Below are positions 20,386 to 28,985 of a stretch of 64,000 nt of DNA, in pieces. Every line of letters begins with the position of its first letter. The first letter of the stretch is position 1. The notes below the pieces were generated by a model. That model worked only from the letters and a program-made list of their open reading frames with translations. It did not search any database and was not told the DNA's origin. This DNA is from Arsenophonus sp052174455. Lineage in GTDB: Bacteria; Pseudomonadota; Gammaproteobacteria; Enterobacterales; Enterobacteriaceae. The position numbers were made by a program, and so were the translations under genes. The stretch lies in NCBI GenBank assembly GCA_052174455.1, contig JBQMRP010000075.1, positions 1 through 64,000 on the forward strand. The letters run 5' to 3'.

Positions 20386-20690
20386 CTTTACTAACATAGC
20401 TAATCATCAACATCATCTCGTTTTAGTTTTTAACAATCCTAAGTTCAGATATGCTATAACTTTTAACAAAAGTAAACATAGATTATTTGCCGGTCTGAAG
20501 ATCAGCTTGATTTTATGTGTTGTAGTTACCTGATTATGGAAACTCATCACCATCATCATGATATTTTCCCTCAATTTATATCCATCAGTAACCATCTTTC
20601 CATGAATAAGGTTGTGCGGCAAAGGTTTATATAATGATCCAGAACTAAAACCTTAAAAAGCGTTTTGATATTATCTTTATTCATGCATTA
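20385..20690 (-). mobile_element. IS481-like element fossil, 5' part
   Basis: Matches the 5' third of copies at 35,840-36,083 and 60,370-60,605 (shared GTTGTAGTTACCTGATTATG-like and TATATAATGATCC segments). A 69-codon open frame here is a chance shadow. Confidence 0.6.
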
Positions 20691-20861
20691 CTTGCTAGTT
20701 TGATCCTATATTGTGGAGTATTTTATTTATTTCTATTAGTTTCATGAATTAAAATAAGTTTATATTTTTACTATTTTTTGTAACTTTATTTATAAATGAT
20801 TCCAATAAATGATTCAGTTAAGTATAGTGACGAGTAATTTATTGTTAGCAAGAGAAATAAA

Positions 20862-21262
20862 ATATGCTGTTTTGCTCTTGCTCTTGCCTGTTTGTATTTA
20901 TTAAGAGGATACTGATATGAGAAATATAGTTTTCATCTAGATTGTTATGTCAATTTTTTGCGCGTATGAAAATAAAAATATTGCGAGAAAAGGATTAAAT
21001 AGCAGAAATTACGAGAAGAAATTTAGGTTTTATCGTACATAAAATGATAATTAACTATATTTATATCCGCTAAATTGAATGATTTATTGATTATTGAAAA
21101 CAAAAAATCGATCAGATTTAACGTATACCATTGACTTTTCTTTAACGTTAATTAATCAACAAGGAAAAGAAATTTATACAGCAGAAAAAATTTCTATTGC
21201 TAATGATACTTCTAAATAAAGCCAACATGGCTTTCTGAGCCTATTGTTAAGGAGATTAAGCA
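20862..21262 (+). pseudogene. ybgC: ybgC, acyl-CoA thioesterase remnant
   Basis: YbgC is the hot-dog-fold thioesterase that opens the tol-pal cluster in enterobacteria. Frames broken by small indels give EDTDMRNIVFHLDCYVNFFA (E. coli EDTDAGGVVYHASYVAFYE), LGFIVHKMIINYIY (VAFVVRKMTVEYYA), DLLIIE, TIDFSLTLINQQGKEIYTAE (FTQRIVNAENTLLNEAE) and PTWLSEPIVKEIKQQ (PRALPKSIVAEFKQ). It ends just before tolQ, as expected. The first gene of the operon is therefore lost while tolQRAB stays intact, and the operon promoter may still lie upstream of or within this remnant. Confidence 0.85.
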
Positions 21263-21271
21263 GCAACTAAC

Positions 21272-21946
21272 ATGAATATCATAGATTTATTCCTAAAATC
21301 GAGTTTTTTTGTTCAAATTATCATATTGATTCTAATAGGGTTTTCCATTGCTTCTTGGGCTATTATTCTTCAAAGAAGTAAAATTTTAAATATCGCAACC
21401 CGAGAAACAGAAGCTTTTGAGGATCGTTTTTGGTCCGGTATTAAGCTATCGTGTCTCTATAAAGAATCTCAGATTCGGCATGATACATTAACTGGATCAG
21501 AACATATTTTTTATACTGGATTTAAAGAATTTACTCGTTTACGCCAAACTAATTTTCATACACCAGAAGCAGTGATGAACGGAGCATCTAGAGCTATGCG
21601 AATATCAATGAATCGTGAATTAGAATCATTAGAGTCGCATATTCCTTTTTTAAGTACTGTAGGATCAATAAGTCCTTATATTGGATTATTCGGTACCGTT
21701 TTGGGAATTATGCATGCTTTTATTGCTTTAGGTTCAGTTAAGCTGGCAACATTGCAAATGGTTGCCCCAGGTATTGCTGAATCATTAATTGCAACAGCAA
21801 TTGGCTTGTTTTCTGCCATTCCAGCTGTGATGGCTTATAACCGACTGAATCAGCGAGTCAATAAATTAAATCAAAGTTATGATAATTTTATCGAGGAATT
21901 CTTAGTTATTATACATCGTCAAGTTTTTGTTTCTGAAAAGCAATAA
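21272..21946 (+). CDS. tolQ: Tol-Pal system proton channel subunit TolQ
   Basis: TolQ is an inner-membrane protein of the ExbB/MotA family. With TolR it uses the proton motive force to energise TolA, constricting the outer membrane at division. The 224-residue product (230 in E. coli) has three transmembrane segments: about 10-30 (FVQIIILILIGFSIASWAII), then two around the conserved TVGSISPYIGLFGTVLGIMH and MVAPGIAESLIATAIGLFSA stretches. The start lacks the MTD tripeptide of E. coli. The family's Trp in GTVWGIMH is Leu here. It is the first intact gene of tolQRAB-pal; 17 bases separate it from tolR. Confidence 0.97.
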   Translation: MNIIDLFLKSSFFVQIIILILIGFSIASWAIILQRSKILNIATRETEAFEDRFWSGIKLSCLYKESQIRHDTLTGSEHIFYTGFKEFTRLRQTNFHTPEAVMNGASRAMRISMNRELESLESHIPFLSTVGSISPYIGLFGTVLGIMHAFIALGSVKLATLQMVAPGIAESLIATAIGLFSAIPAVMAYNRLNQRVNKLNQSYDNFIEEFLVIIHRQVFVSEKQ

Positions 21947-21963
21947 ATGCGGAGAACAGAAAG

Positions 21964-22386
21964 ATGGCATACACTCGACATAGACGTGAACTGAAATTTG
22001 AAATTAACATTGTTCCTTTATTGGACGTACTGTTAGTACTATTATTGATTTTTATGGCAACAGCGTCGATTGTTTCGCAAAGTATAAAAGTAAAATTACC
22101 TGATTCGGCACAATCAGAAACTGTGTCAGGTAGTAATAATTTACCTATTATTCTTGAAGTATCTGGAATAGGGAAATACAGTGTTATTATTGATGGTCAT
22201 CGAGAAGAGTTTTTATCGTCAGAACAGATTACAGAAATAACAAAAGACGCATTGCTAAAAAACCCGCAGACCATTTTTTTAATTGGCGGCGCTAAAGATG
22301 TACCTTATAAAGAAGTTATTAAAATATTAAATATACTTCATCAAGCTGGCATTAAATCAGTTGGCTTTATGATTCAATCTATTTGA
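21964..22386 (+). CDS. tolR: Tol-Pal system protein TolR
   Basis: TolR is a single-span inner-membrane protein with a periplasmic ExbD-like domain; the TolQ-TolR channel drives TolA. The product has 140 residues (142 in E. coli). The membrane helix carries the essential proton-pathway aspartate, Asp21 in NIVPLLDVLLVLLLIFMAT (E. coli Asp23). The C-terminal motif FLIGGAKDVPYKEVIKILN is well kept. A GGAGAA ribosome site precedes ATG. It looks functional. Confidence 0.97.
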   Translation: MAYTRHRRELKFEINIVPLLDVLLVLLLIFMATASIVSQSIKVKLPDSAQSETVSGSNNLPIILEVSGIGKYSVIIDGHREEFLSSEQITEITKDALLKNPQTIFLIGGAKDVPYKEVIKILNILHQAGIKSVGFMIQSI

Positions 22387-22420
22387 TTTAATTGCATAAT
22401 TACTGGTTTGGAATTATGTT

Positions 22421-23413
22421 GTGATAAAGATAAAAGAGAAAAAAAATAAACTGAGTCGTTCTGTCATACTCTCTATTATACTTCACGTTTTACTATTTTG
22501 TTTTATTATTTGGGGTTCATTAGAGCAAGTTATTAAACCTAGTGGTGAAATAATTAATATTGATGCGATTATGGTTGATCCAGGTTCCATAATAGAACAG
22601 TATACCCATTTGAAACAGAAGCAAAATAGTCCTAAACAAACTGATACTGAGCAAAAAAAACGTCTTCAACAGGAAGAAGAATTCCAAAAACAACAGAAAG
22701 AAGAACAAAAACGCTTTAAAATAATTGAGGAGGAGCAACGTATTAAAATAGAACGAAAATCCGAAAAACAACATAGACAAATAGAAGAAACCGCAAAGCA
22801 AGCTAAAGAACAAAAGAAAAGAGCTGAAGAGGCATCGGATAAAGCTAAAGCAAAACAAGAGCGGCTAATAAAAGAGCAAGAGGTAAAAGCAAGAGTAAAA
22901 GAGGAAATCAAAAAAGAATCTGAAATAGTCAAATCTGAAGCACAAATAGAGTCAAAAGAAAAAGCTGAAAATTCGGCTAAAGCGATGATGTCAGATAAGA
23001 AAAAGACAGATATAGTAAAACAGGCTACTGCGGTTTATTCTCTGCTTAATGGATTAACTTCTAAACAGCCATCTCAGCAAATTGGAACTTCAACAACAAC
23101 TGAAGTAGGAAATAAAAAAAGTGGAGTATCCAGTTTAGATATGGCTAATTATGCTGGTAAGATAAAATCTGCAATTGAGAGAAAATTTTATAATTCTGAT
23201 ATTTATCGGGGCAAAACATGCGAATTAAACATAAAACTCGCTCCTGATGGCATGCTAATTAGCGTTACACCTAAAAGTAATACAGAAAATGATCAATCAC
23301 TCTGCGACGCCGCGATACGTGCAATCAAAACAACAACAATGCCTAAACCACCTAGTCGTAATATTTATAATGCATTTAATGAACAGAGAAGCACTTTAGT
23401 ATTCAAACCTTAG
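22421..23413 (+). CDS. tolA: TolA, shortened central helix
   Basis: TolA links the TolQR motor in the inner membrane to TolB and Pal. Domain I holds one transmembrane helix with the Ser/His pair of the SHLS motif (LSIILHVLLF). Domain II (about 65-225) is a very charged helix (EEEFQKQQKEEQKRFKIIE). Domain III (about 240-330) is well conserved (NYAGKIKSAIERKF, TCELNIKLAPDGMLISV, PKPPSRNIYNAFNE). Length is 330 against 421 in E. coli, the loss falling in domain II, which lacks the KAAAEAK-type repeats. Start is GTG. Long open frames on the opposite strand here are shadows of the biased codons. Confidence 0.96.
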   Translation: MIKIKEKKNKLSRSVILSIILHVLLFCFIIWGSLEQVIKPSGEIINIDAIMVDPGSIIEQYTHLKQKQNSPKQTDTEQKKRLQQEEEFQKQQKEEQKRFKIIEEEQRIKIERKSEKQHRQIEETAKQAKEQKKRAEEASDKAKAKQERLIKEQEVKARVKEEIKKESEIVKSEAQIESKEKAENSAKAMMSDKKKTDIVKQATAVYSLLNGLTSKQPSQQIGTSTTTEVGNKKSGVSSLDMANYAGKIKSAIERKFYNSDIYRGKTCELNIKLAPDGMLISVTPKSNTENDQSLCDAAIRAIKTTTMPKPPSRNIYNAFNEQRSTLVFKP

Positions 23414-23546
23414 TTAAGTAAGGTTACGAACAATATAATATTAAAAAAAATTAACAAAAGTTTTCAGTTGTCTAGTTTTATGCATGCACTCTTTGTTAAT
23501 ATTCAAATTAATTATTACGACCTGAGTACGTAATAAGGGAGAAAAA

Positions 23547-24842
23547 ATGAAGCAGGCGTTTAAATTATTATTAGGTTTTCTAATATTATGGGCGGCATAT
23601 GCTCAGGCAGAAATTCGAATTAAAATTACCCAAGGTGTCAACACTGCACCACCTATCGCTATTGTGCCTTTTAAATGGACTGGAACAGCTACTTTATCTG
23701 AGGATCTAGGACGAATAGTTGCTGCTGATTTACACAATAGCGGTAAATTTAATCCTATTGATCCCAATCATATGGTTCAACAACCAAGCACTGCATCGGA
23801 AGTCATAGCTAATTTTTGGACGGAATCAGGTATTAATGCTATTGTTGTTGGTCAGATACAGCCGGCAGCTGATGGTCAGTATATTATTAATTATCAGCTG
23901 GTTGATGTGGTGAATTCCCCTGGCGCAGTATTGACACAAAACCAATTAAAAGTAGCAGAAAAATGGTTGCGTTATGCAGCACATACTATTAGCGATGAAG
24001 TCTTTGCTAAATTAACTGGTATTCGAGGTGCATTTCGTACCCGTATCGCTTATGTGGTTAAAACTAATGATGGAAAATTTCCTTATGAATTAAGGGTCTC
24101 AGATTATGATGGTTATAATCAATTTACTGTTCACCGATCAACTGAACCACTGATGTCTCCAGCCTGGTCGGCTGATGGCGAAAAATTAGCCTATGTAACC
24201 TTTAAAAGTACTAGTTCAGCATTAGTTATGCAAACCTTAGCGACAGGGGAAGTCCGGCAGATTACTGCTTTCCCACGTCATAATGGTGCTCCTACCTTTT
24301 CCCCTAATGGTAGAAAGCTTGCTTTTGCCCTCTCAAAGAGTGGCAGTTTAAATCTTTATGTAATGGACTTAATCAGTGGTCAAACTCAACAAATAACAAA
24401 TGATCGCAGTAACAATACTGAACCTAGTTGGATGCCAGACAGTCAGACGCTTATTTACACTTCTGATCAAGCTGGGTATCCACAAATATATAAACTAAAT
24501 ATTAATACTGGTGGTGTACCAGAGCGTATTACTTGGGAAAGAAATCAAAACCAGAATCCAAGTGTTAGCTCTGATGGCAAGTTTATGGTAATGGTCAACT
24601 CAAGTAATGGTAAACAGCAGATTGTTAAACAGGATCTGGCAACGGGAAATGTTGAATATTTGACGGATACGTTTCTGGATGAAACGCCAAGTATTGCACC
24701 TAATGGTACTATGGTAATTTATACGGCCTCACAAAGAGGAGGCACTGTATTACACCTGGTATCAACGGATGGTCGTTTCAAAGCGCGTCTTCCGGCGACT
24801 GATGGAAAAGTTAAATTTCCTGCCTGGTCGCCTTATTTATGA
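23547..24842 (+). CDS. tolB: Tol-Pal system periplasmic protein TolB
   Basis: TolB is a periplasmic beta-propeller protein that shuttles between Pal and TolA. The product has 431 residues (430 in E. coli). The signal peptide ends at AYAQA (residue 21). An N-terminal alpha/beta domain follows, then propeller blades marked by repeats such as MSPAWSADGEKLAYVTF, APTFSPNGRKLAFALS, EPSWMPDSQTLIYTSD and TPSIAPNGTMVIYTAS. A GGGAG site lies before ATG. The 133-base gap after tolA could hold a secondary promoter. Intact. Confidence 0.97.
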   Translation: MKQAFKLLLGFLILWAAYAQAEIRIKITQGVNTAPPIAIVPFKWTGTATLSEDLGRIVAADLHNSGKFNPIDPNHMVQQPSTASEVIANFWTESGINAIVVGQIQPAADGQYIINYQLVDVVNSPGAVLTQNQLKVAEKWLRYAAHTISDEVFAKLTGIRGAFRTRIAYVVKTNDGKFPYELRVSDYDGYNQFTVHRSTEPLMSPAWSADGEKLAYVTFKSTSSALVMQTLATGEVRQITAFPRHNGAPTFSPNGRKLAFALSKSGSLNLYVMDLISGQTQQITNDRSNNTEPSWMPDSQTLIYTSDQAGYPQIYKLNINTGGVPERITWERNQNQNPSVSSDGKFMVMVNSSNGKQQIVKQDLATGNVEYLTDTFLDETPSIAPNGTMVIYTASQRGGTVLHLVSTDGRFKARLPATDGKVKFPAWSPYL

Positions 24843-24888
24843 TGTATACTAAATAAGTATGTTAATAACATTTAAAGGATTAAATAAG

Positions 24889-25387
24889 ATGCAATTGAAT
24901 AAAATGCTTAAGGGGTTAATATTAATGTTACCTATACTAGCTTTTTCAGCGTGTAGCTCAAAAAAAAAATAATGGGAATATGGGTGCTAAAAATAATGTA
25001 ACAATTAGCAATACTAGCTTGACAAATAAGCAACTGGATTATCAGCAAACACAAGAATTGCAAAGTAACAAGATTGTTTACTTTAATTTTGATAAGTATG
25101 ATGTTAAACTAGAATATACACAGCTGTTAGATCAACATGCAATTTTTCTACGCAGTAATCCTTCAATTAAAATCACTGTGGAAGGGCATACTGATGAAAA
25201 AGGTACACCAGAGTATAATATTGCACTTGGTGAACGCCGTGCTAATACTGTAAAATTTTACTTACAAAGTAAAGGCGTAAACGGTAAGCAAATTACTATC
25301 ATATCTTATGGTAAAGAAAAACCAGCTATACAGGGTAATGACGAAGCAGCGTATGCTAAAAATCGTCGTGCGATACTTGTGTATTAA
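24889..25387 (+). CDS. pal: Peptidoglycan-associated lipoprotein Pal, frameshifted in a run of ten A
   Basis: Pal is an outer-membrane lipoprotein that binds peptidoglycan, TolB and TolA. ATG at 24,889 starts a normal lipoprotein signal (MQLNKMLKGLILMLPILA, lipobox Cys22), but the frame hits TAA at 24,970 straight after ten consecutive A (24,960-24,969). One base fewer would give CSSKKNNGNMGAKN and join the intact OmpA-like domain (VYFNFDKYDVKLEY; VEGHTDEKGTPEYNIALGER; NRRAILVY at the end), which is open from 24,971 to the natural stop. Everything outside the A-run is conserved. This suggests recent damage, a base-calling error, or RNA-polymerase slippage in the poly(A), as known for AT-rich symbionts. 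Confidence 0.8.
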
Positions 25388-25406
25388 CAATATACAAGAG
25401 TACTAT

Positions 25407-25718
25407 ATGAACAGTAACTTTAGATATCTTTATTTGAGTCTATCGTTATTGGTTGGCATAGCGACTCCAGTAGTCGCTAATGTCCAGACGCCAATCATTA
25501 ATGTCAGCTCAAACTCTACAAGTAATCGGTTAATGCAAATTGAGACAGCGGTCAATTCTCAAGGTCAATTATTATATCAAATTCAACAGCAGTTATCGGA
25601 TGCTCAGAGGGACATCGATACATTGCGTGGTCAACTTCAGGAAACTCAATATCAATTAAGTCAAGTTATTGAGCGGCAAAAAGATCTATATAGGCAGTTA
25701 TATTCATTTGACGACTAA
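25407..25718 (+). CDS. cpoB: CpoB (YbgF), truncated to the N-terminal coiled coil
   Basis: CpoB coordinates peptidoglycan synthesis by PBP1b with Tol-driven outer-membrane constriction. It has an N-terminal trimeric coiled coil that binds TolA and a C-terminal TPR domain. Here 103 residues remain of about 263. They include a signal peptide (SLSLLVGIATPVVA) and the coiled coil, very close to E. coli (QQQLSDAQRDIDTLRGQL, ETQYQLSQVIERQKDLYRQL). The frame stops at TAA after YSFDD, where the linker to the TPR domain would begin, and I find no TPR remnant downstream. The well-kept coiled coil suggests this stub may still be made. Confidence 0.75.
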   Translation: MNSNFRYLYLSLSLLVGIATPVVANVQTPIINVSSNSTSNRLMQIETAVNSQGQLLYQIQQQLSDAQRDIDTLRGQLQETQYQLSQVIERQKDLYRQLYSFDD

Positions 25719-26320
25719 TTCAAATAAAGTCTAGAAAAATATTGATAATAATAGTAATTATATTGTTCGCATCTAAACTAGAAAATAAAATGACTAACCA
25801 TGATACAGCCATTACAGTTTTCTATAAAAAGAAAACTTAACAGTATTTTTGCGTAAGCAATTATTTCTTTTTAGCATTTTTATTAAAAACTTAATATAAA
25901 TCTAATTATTAGCCTAATATGAATTATTAGCTTGGATAATTAAATTATAATTAAAAAAAATAAAAATGATGCGGATTTTTTGCTACCATTGTTAAAAACA
26001 ATGCCATAATTTACTAAAATAAAGCAAAAGCCCTTTATAAAAATAAAGGGCTACTGATATAAGTAAAAGCGTAAAATATAAAGTTAGTTTTCTTTATTAA
26101 GAAAGAAATTAAAGCATATCTGGGGGTAGCCCACCATAAAAGTGCATAATTAGCAGAGAAGAAATTAGCATCACTCTAATGAACAACCACAAAGTATATA
26201 TTGTTATCTATTTCAGGGATAATTGTGTTCTTACATAAGCATTAAAATTTTTTAGTAAAATTGCACTTATATAAAAAATAAGGAATATACTCAGCCATCA
26301 CACCTTAGATAACTTCAAAT
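25719..26320. other. Gap between cpoB and tRNA-Lys; lost cpoB TPR region
   Basis: AT-rich sequence without a gene I can name. The complement near 26,115-26,150 reads MHFYGGLPPDML, the only protein-like peptide I see. Together with the leftward terminator-like hairpin at 26,029-26,052 it suggests a vanished leftward gene between the hairpin and the tRNA. The tRNA promoter should lie just before 26,321, but I cannot pick one with confidence. Confidence 0.4.
26029..26052 (-). terminator. Leftward factor-independent terminator
   Basis: AGCCCTTTAT and ATAAAGGGCT form a perfect 10-bp stem around AAAA. On the minus strand the stem is followed by TTTGCTTTATTTT, the usual U-rich tail. It would end leftward transcripts. 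No intact leftward gene remains to its right. Confidence 0.6.
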
Positions 26321-26396
26321 GGGTCGTTAGCTCAGTTGGTAGAGCAGTTGACTTTTAATCAATTGGTCACAGGTTCGAATCCTGTACGACCCACTA
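26321..26396 (+). tRNA. tRNA-Lys (anticodon TTT)
   Basis: The cloverleaf is almost identical to E. coli tRNA-Lys: GGGTCGTTAGCTCAGTTGGT start, anticodon loop ACTTTTAATC, T arm GGTTCGAATCC, acceptor ACGACCC. The acceptor stem and all arms pair. The encoded 3' end reads A-CTA (26,393-26,396) rather than the A-CCA normally encoded in enterobacteria, so the final CCA would have to be made by trimming and tRNA nucleotidyltransferase. Its position after tol-pal-cpoB matches the E. coli lysT locus. Confidence 0.97.
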
Positions 26397-26409
26397 ATTA
26401 AATAAGGAG

Positions 26410-27300
26410 CTATCGTTAATGGCACTTATATAATTTCTTAGATCCCATATTGGTTATATGAAACCGAGTTTCATAGCAATGTTTTAGTATGTTTTTGTAT
26501 TTATAAAGAGAATAAATAAGCATACTTTTATTTATTATATACTTTTCTAACTAACATCTATTGCAACGCAAATAACAGCACACTGAACTGAATTAACCAA
26601 CTTTCTAAAAAGAATATCTCAGATCGTGAAATTGAAATCCTTCAATTCCTGCTTTGTGTATAGTAGACTTAAATGGGTTATTAGCCTTCGATATCATTAG
26701 CATGATATCAATTATAGAGTTTATTTTTATTCTCTGACAATTATAAAACATAATTTTTCTATTCTTTATATCTATATAAATTATGGATCATCTGATAGAT
26801 TGTCTTTTTGAGTAAAACCACCAATCGCTCTAAAATTTTAAACTACCTAGGATTAATCCAAGCAACTTTATAAATCAAATAAATCCATTAGCATTCTAAT
26901 TATAAAAAATAAGATCTTTTAAACCCGTAAAACCAGAACAAATATTATTACTGGCTTAAGAGGTAATTAGCGATCTTATCAATTAAGAAAAGCGCTTGCT
27001 CTTTTGTAAACCACTTAATTCTTGATTGCTTATGGAAGATTTTTATATATGGTAAATTTTCACTATTCCTATTTATTTAATGCTATTCTTGGTAATTTGA
27101 GAATAAAAACCAATTGCTCTTACCTTAATGATTGCAATAAGAAATCCGTTTTACTTCTTCTATTTATATCCTTGAACCAATATTCTGACATTTATTATTC
27201 ATAATCTTAATGATTTTTGATTTGAAAAATACTGACATCAAAATTTAATTTTTTCTTTATCTTTATTATTGTTCGATTGCGTTATTTTTTTCTTTAGCTA
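26410..27300 (-). pseudogene. Tyrosine recombinase (phage-type integrase) remnant beside tRNA-Lys
   Basis: Leftward translation in shifting frames gives a typical phage integrase order: RIKWFTKEQALFLIDKIANY (family: RIRWLTKEEAxRLI), FTGLK (ATGLR), YKVAWINPR (family: RRVAWIHP), TIYQMI, then FKSTIHKAGIEGFQFHDLR followed by YSF (family: FKSACKRAGIEDFRWHDLRHTW). This keeps the H-x-x-R box of the active site. Frameshifts and stops show it is dead. Its 3' end points at the 3' end of tRNA-Lys, the usual attachment site of such elements, so a prophage or island once sat here. No other phage gene is recognisable. Confidence 0.72.
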
Positions 27301-27591
27301 GAAAAACTCTCTTCTCAAAGAGAGACTCTAGATCTTCATCTAGATGTTCAACTTTCTAAGTATCGGATTTAAATTTATTATGTAGTTATTGTGCCAATTT
27401 TATCGGTTATGCTAAAATTCTGTCTAATTTGTTTACTGCTTGGCAAAACAAAATCAGAGTGCCAGATATATTATCTTCTAATTTGATTGACATACTTTAA
27501 ATCTTTATTTTAATTTATCACAACAATTAGCTTTCACGCTAACATTGCAATATAATTAATGCATATACGAACAACACAGGAGGATTTTAAC

Positions 27592-28985
27592 ATTTCAGAA
27601 TTATTAGAAAAGCCTAGTGTATAATGATCAAGCTACGTTCCACTCTGATGCTTCATAAACTACTCTCTATTCTTAAATAGCAGATTGCCAAAATAGGTCA
27701 AGCAGATCAAAACTTCCTAACTACTTTCAGTTTTCTGAAGAGACGAGAGCAGCTTTAATACTATTGAAATGGTTGTTTTCTCGAACCACAATCCTTCACC
27801 CGTTGGATTCATATGCTTACTGTCAAAAAAGCCGATATTTAAATTAGATCCCTCGTTCTTGTGATGCCAAATGCACTGACAGGAAGTTGTAGAATATCAG
27901 CCGTTCTTATTCCGCTCTTTCTACAGATTTTTCATCGCTGCAGAATAGTACTTCGCTAAAATTTTACCAACAAAAATATTAAGCTTTATTAGCGCATCGC
28001 GACTCTCTGTTAGTTATAACTCCTTCAGCTCAGCTTAATTTTCAATTGCATACCTTTGTGGGGTGAAAACTAGCACATCAGATATTTTGTGTAGCTAATG
28101 GACCTTTGGTGGTACATCTACAGGGATATATTTGACATTACCTTCTAAAAATCAAGGGCAGAGTCTTTCATAGTAACCATGAGAGATAGAGTTAAGTCAC
28201 GTGCTTGTAGGGAATTAAAGAATTAACTACAGCTTACTTCTGACTCTCGATAAGCATCTTCGAACGCAATGACCTCCCTTACGTTCATACAGTGATCTTA
28301 ATAATAAGGAATAGGATAACGTTATCATCTTGTTTGATAGAATCGTCTATATGCCATCGGCCAAAAAATAAACGTAAGTGTATCACTTAAATTACGAAAC
28401 CACCATTGCTTGTGATTTTTAATATATTACTGTTTTAATCTTCTGATAGCACTTTGCAAGGATATCAGATGCTTTTTCAGCGAAAAGGCGCCTACAGAGT
28501 TTCATGAAAATCACTAGTGAATATGCTCTTCGCAGGTACAGACATAATAGCAACTATTTGACATTTTTTGTCGTTTCAGATAAGCTGGTATTAAGGAGTT
28601 TTAAAGTATATTCCGTTTCCGGTACGATCCCCTTTTAATCTTAATCAGTTTAATCTCAATATCGCCAATAGCAATCTATATGATTCTCTATAGAAAATAA
28701 CCGTTATAGATGACGGATTAGATCCGTGGGACAAGGTAGGTGTTGAGCAGGCTAACAAAGGATGGCTTCAAACTCAACCAACATGGGTATCTATTAGCTA
28801 CCTAGCAGTGTTACGGATGAGTTTATGTAATGGATCACAATAATATCTAGTTTCGTGGATATTTGTAGGGTAAATTTTACCTAGCATATCATCTCTATTA
28901 TTTTGATAATATTTAAAAAATCAATCAATAGGATGCTCTACTATCTCAAAACTCCATACATCAGAAATAAGGATAACTCATAAGA
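27592..28985 (-). mobile_element. IS256-like element fossil, nearly full length
   Basis: Leftward copy from GAATTATTAGAAAAGCCTAG (3' side) to CCATACATCAGAAATAAGGA (5' side). It aligns over its length with 12,868-14,192 and 50,862-52,232. The complement near 28,485-28,540 keeps a degraded STxDFHETL-like IS256 motif. Many stops. Confidence 0.75.

Noticed and set aside
22520..22932. Two leftward open frames of 112 and 88 codons opposite tolA
   Set aside because: They are rich in Phe, Leu, Ser and Cys, as expected from the complement of Lys/Glu/Gln codons in TolA domain II; they have no start context and no protein-like domain.
26770..26810. CATCTGATAGATTGTC shared with 14,370, taken at first as an IS1595 remnant
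   Set aside because: The flanks do not align and the region reads as integrase on the minus strand; the 16-base identity is probably chance in AT-rich DNA.
27300..27340. CTCTCTTCTCAAAGAGAG hairpin as an IS91 terminus
   Set aside because: It resembles the CTTAAAGAG hairpins at the two IS91 ends only in the short arms; the flanks do not match.
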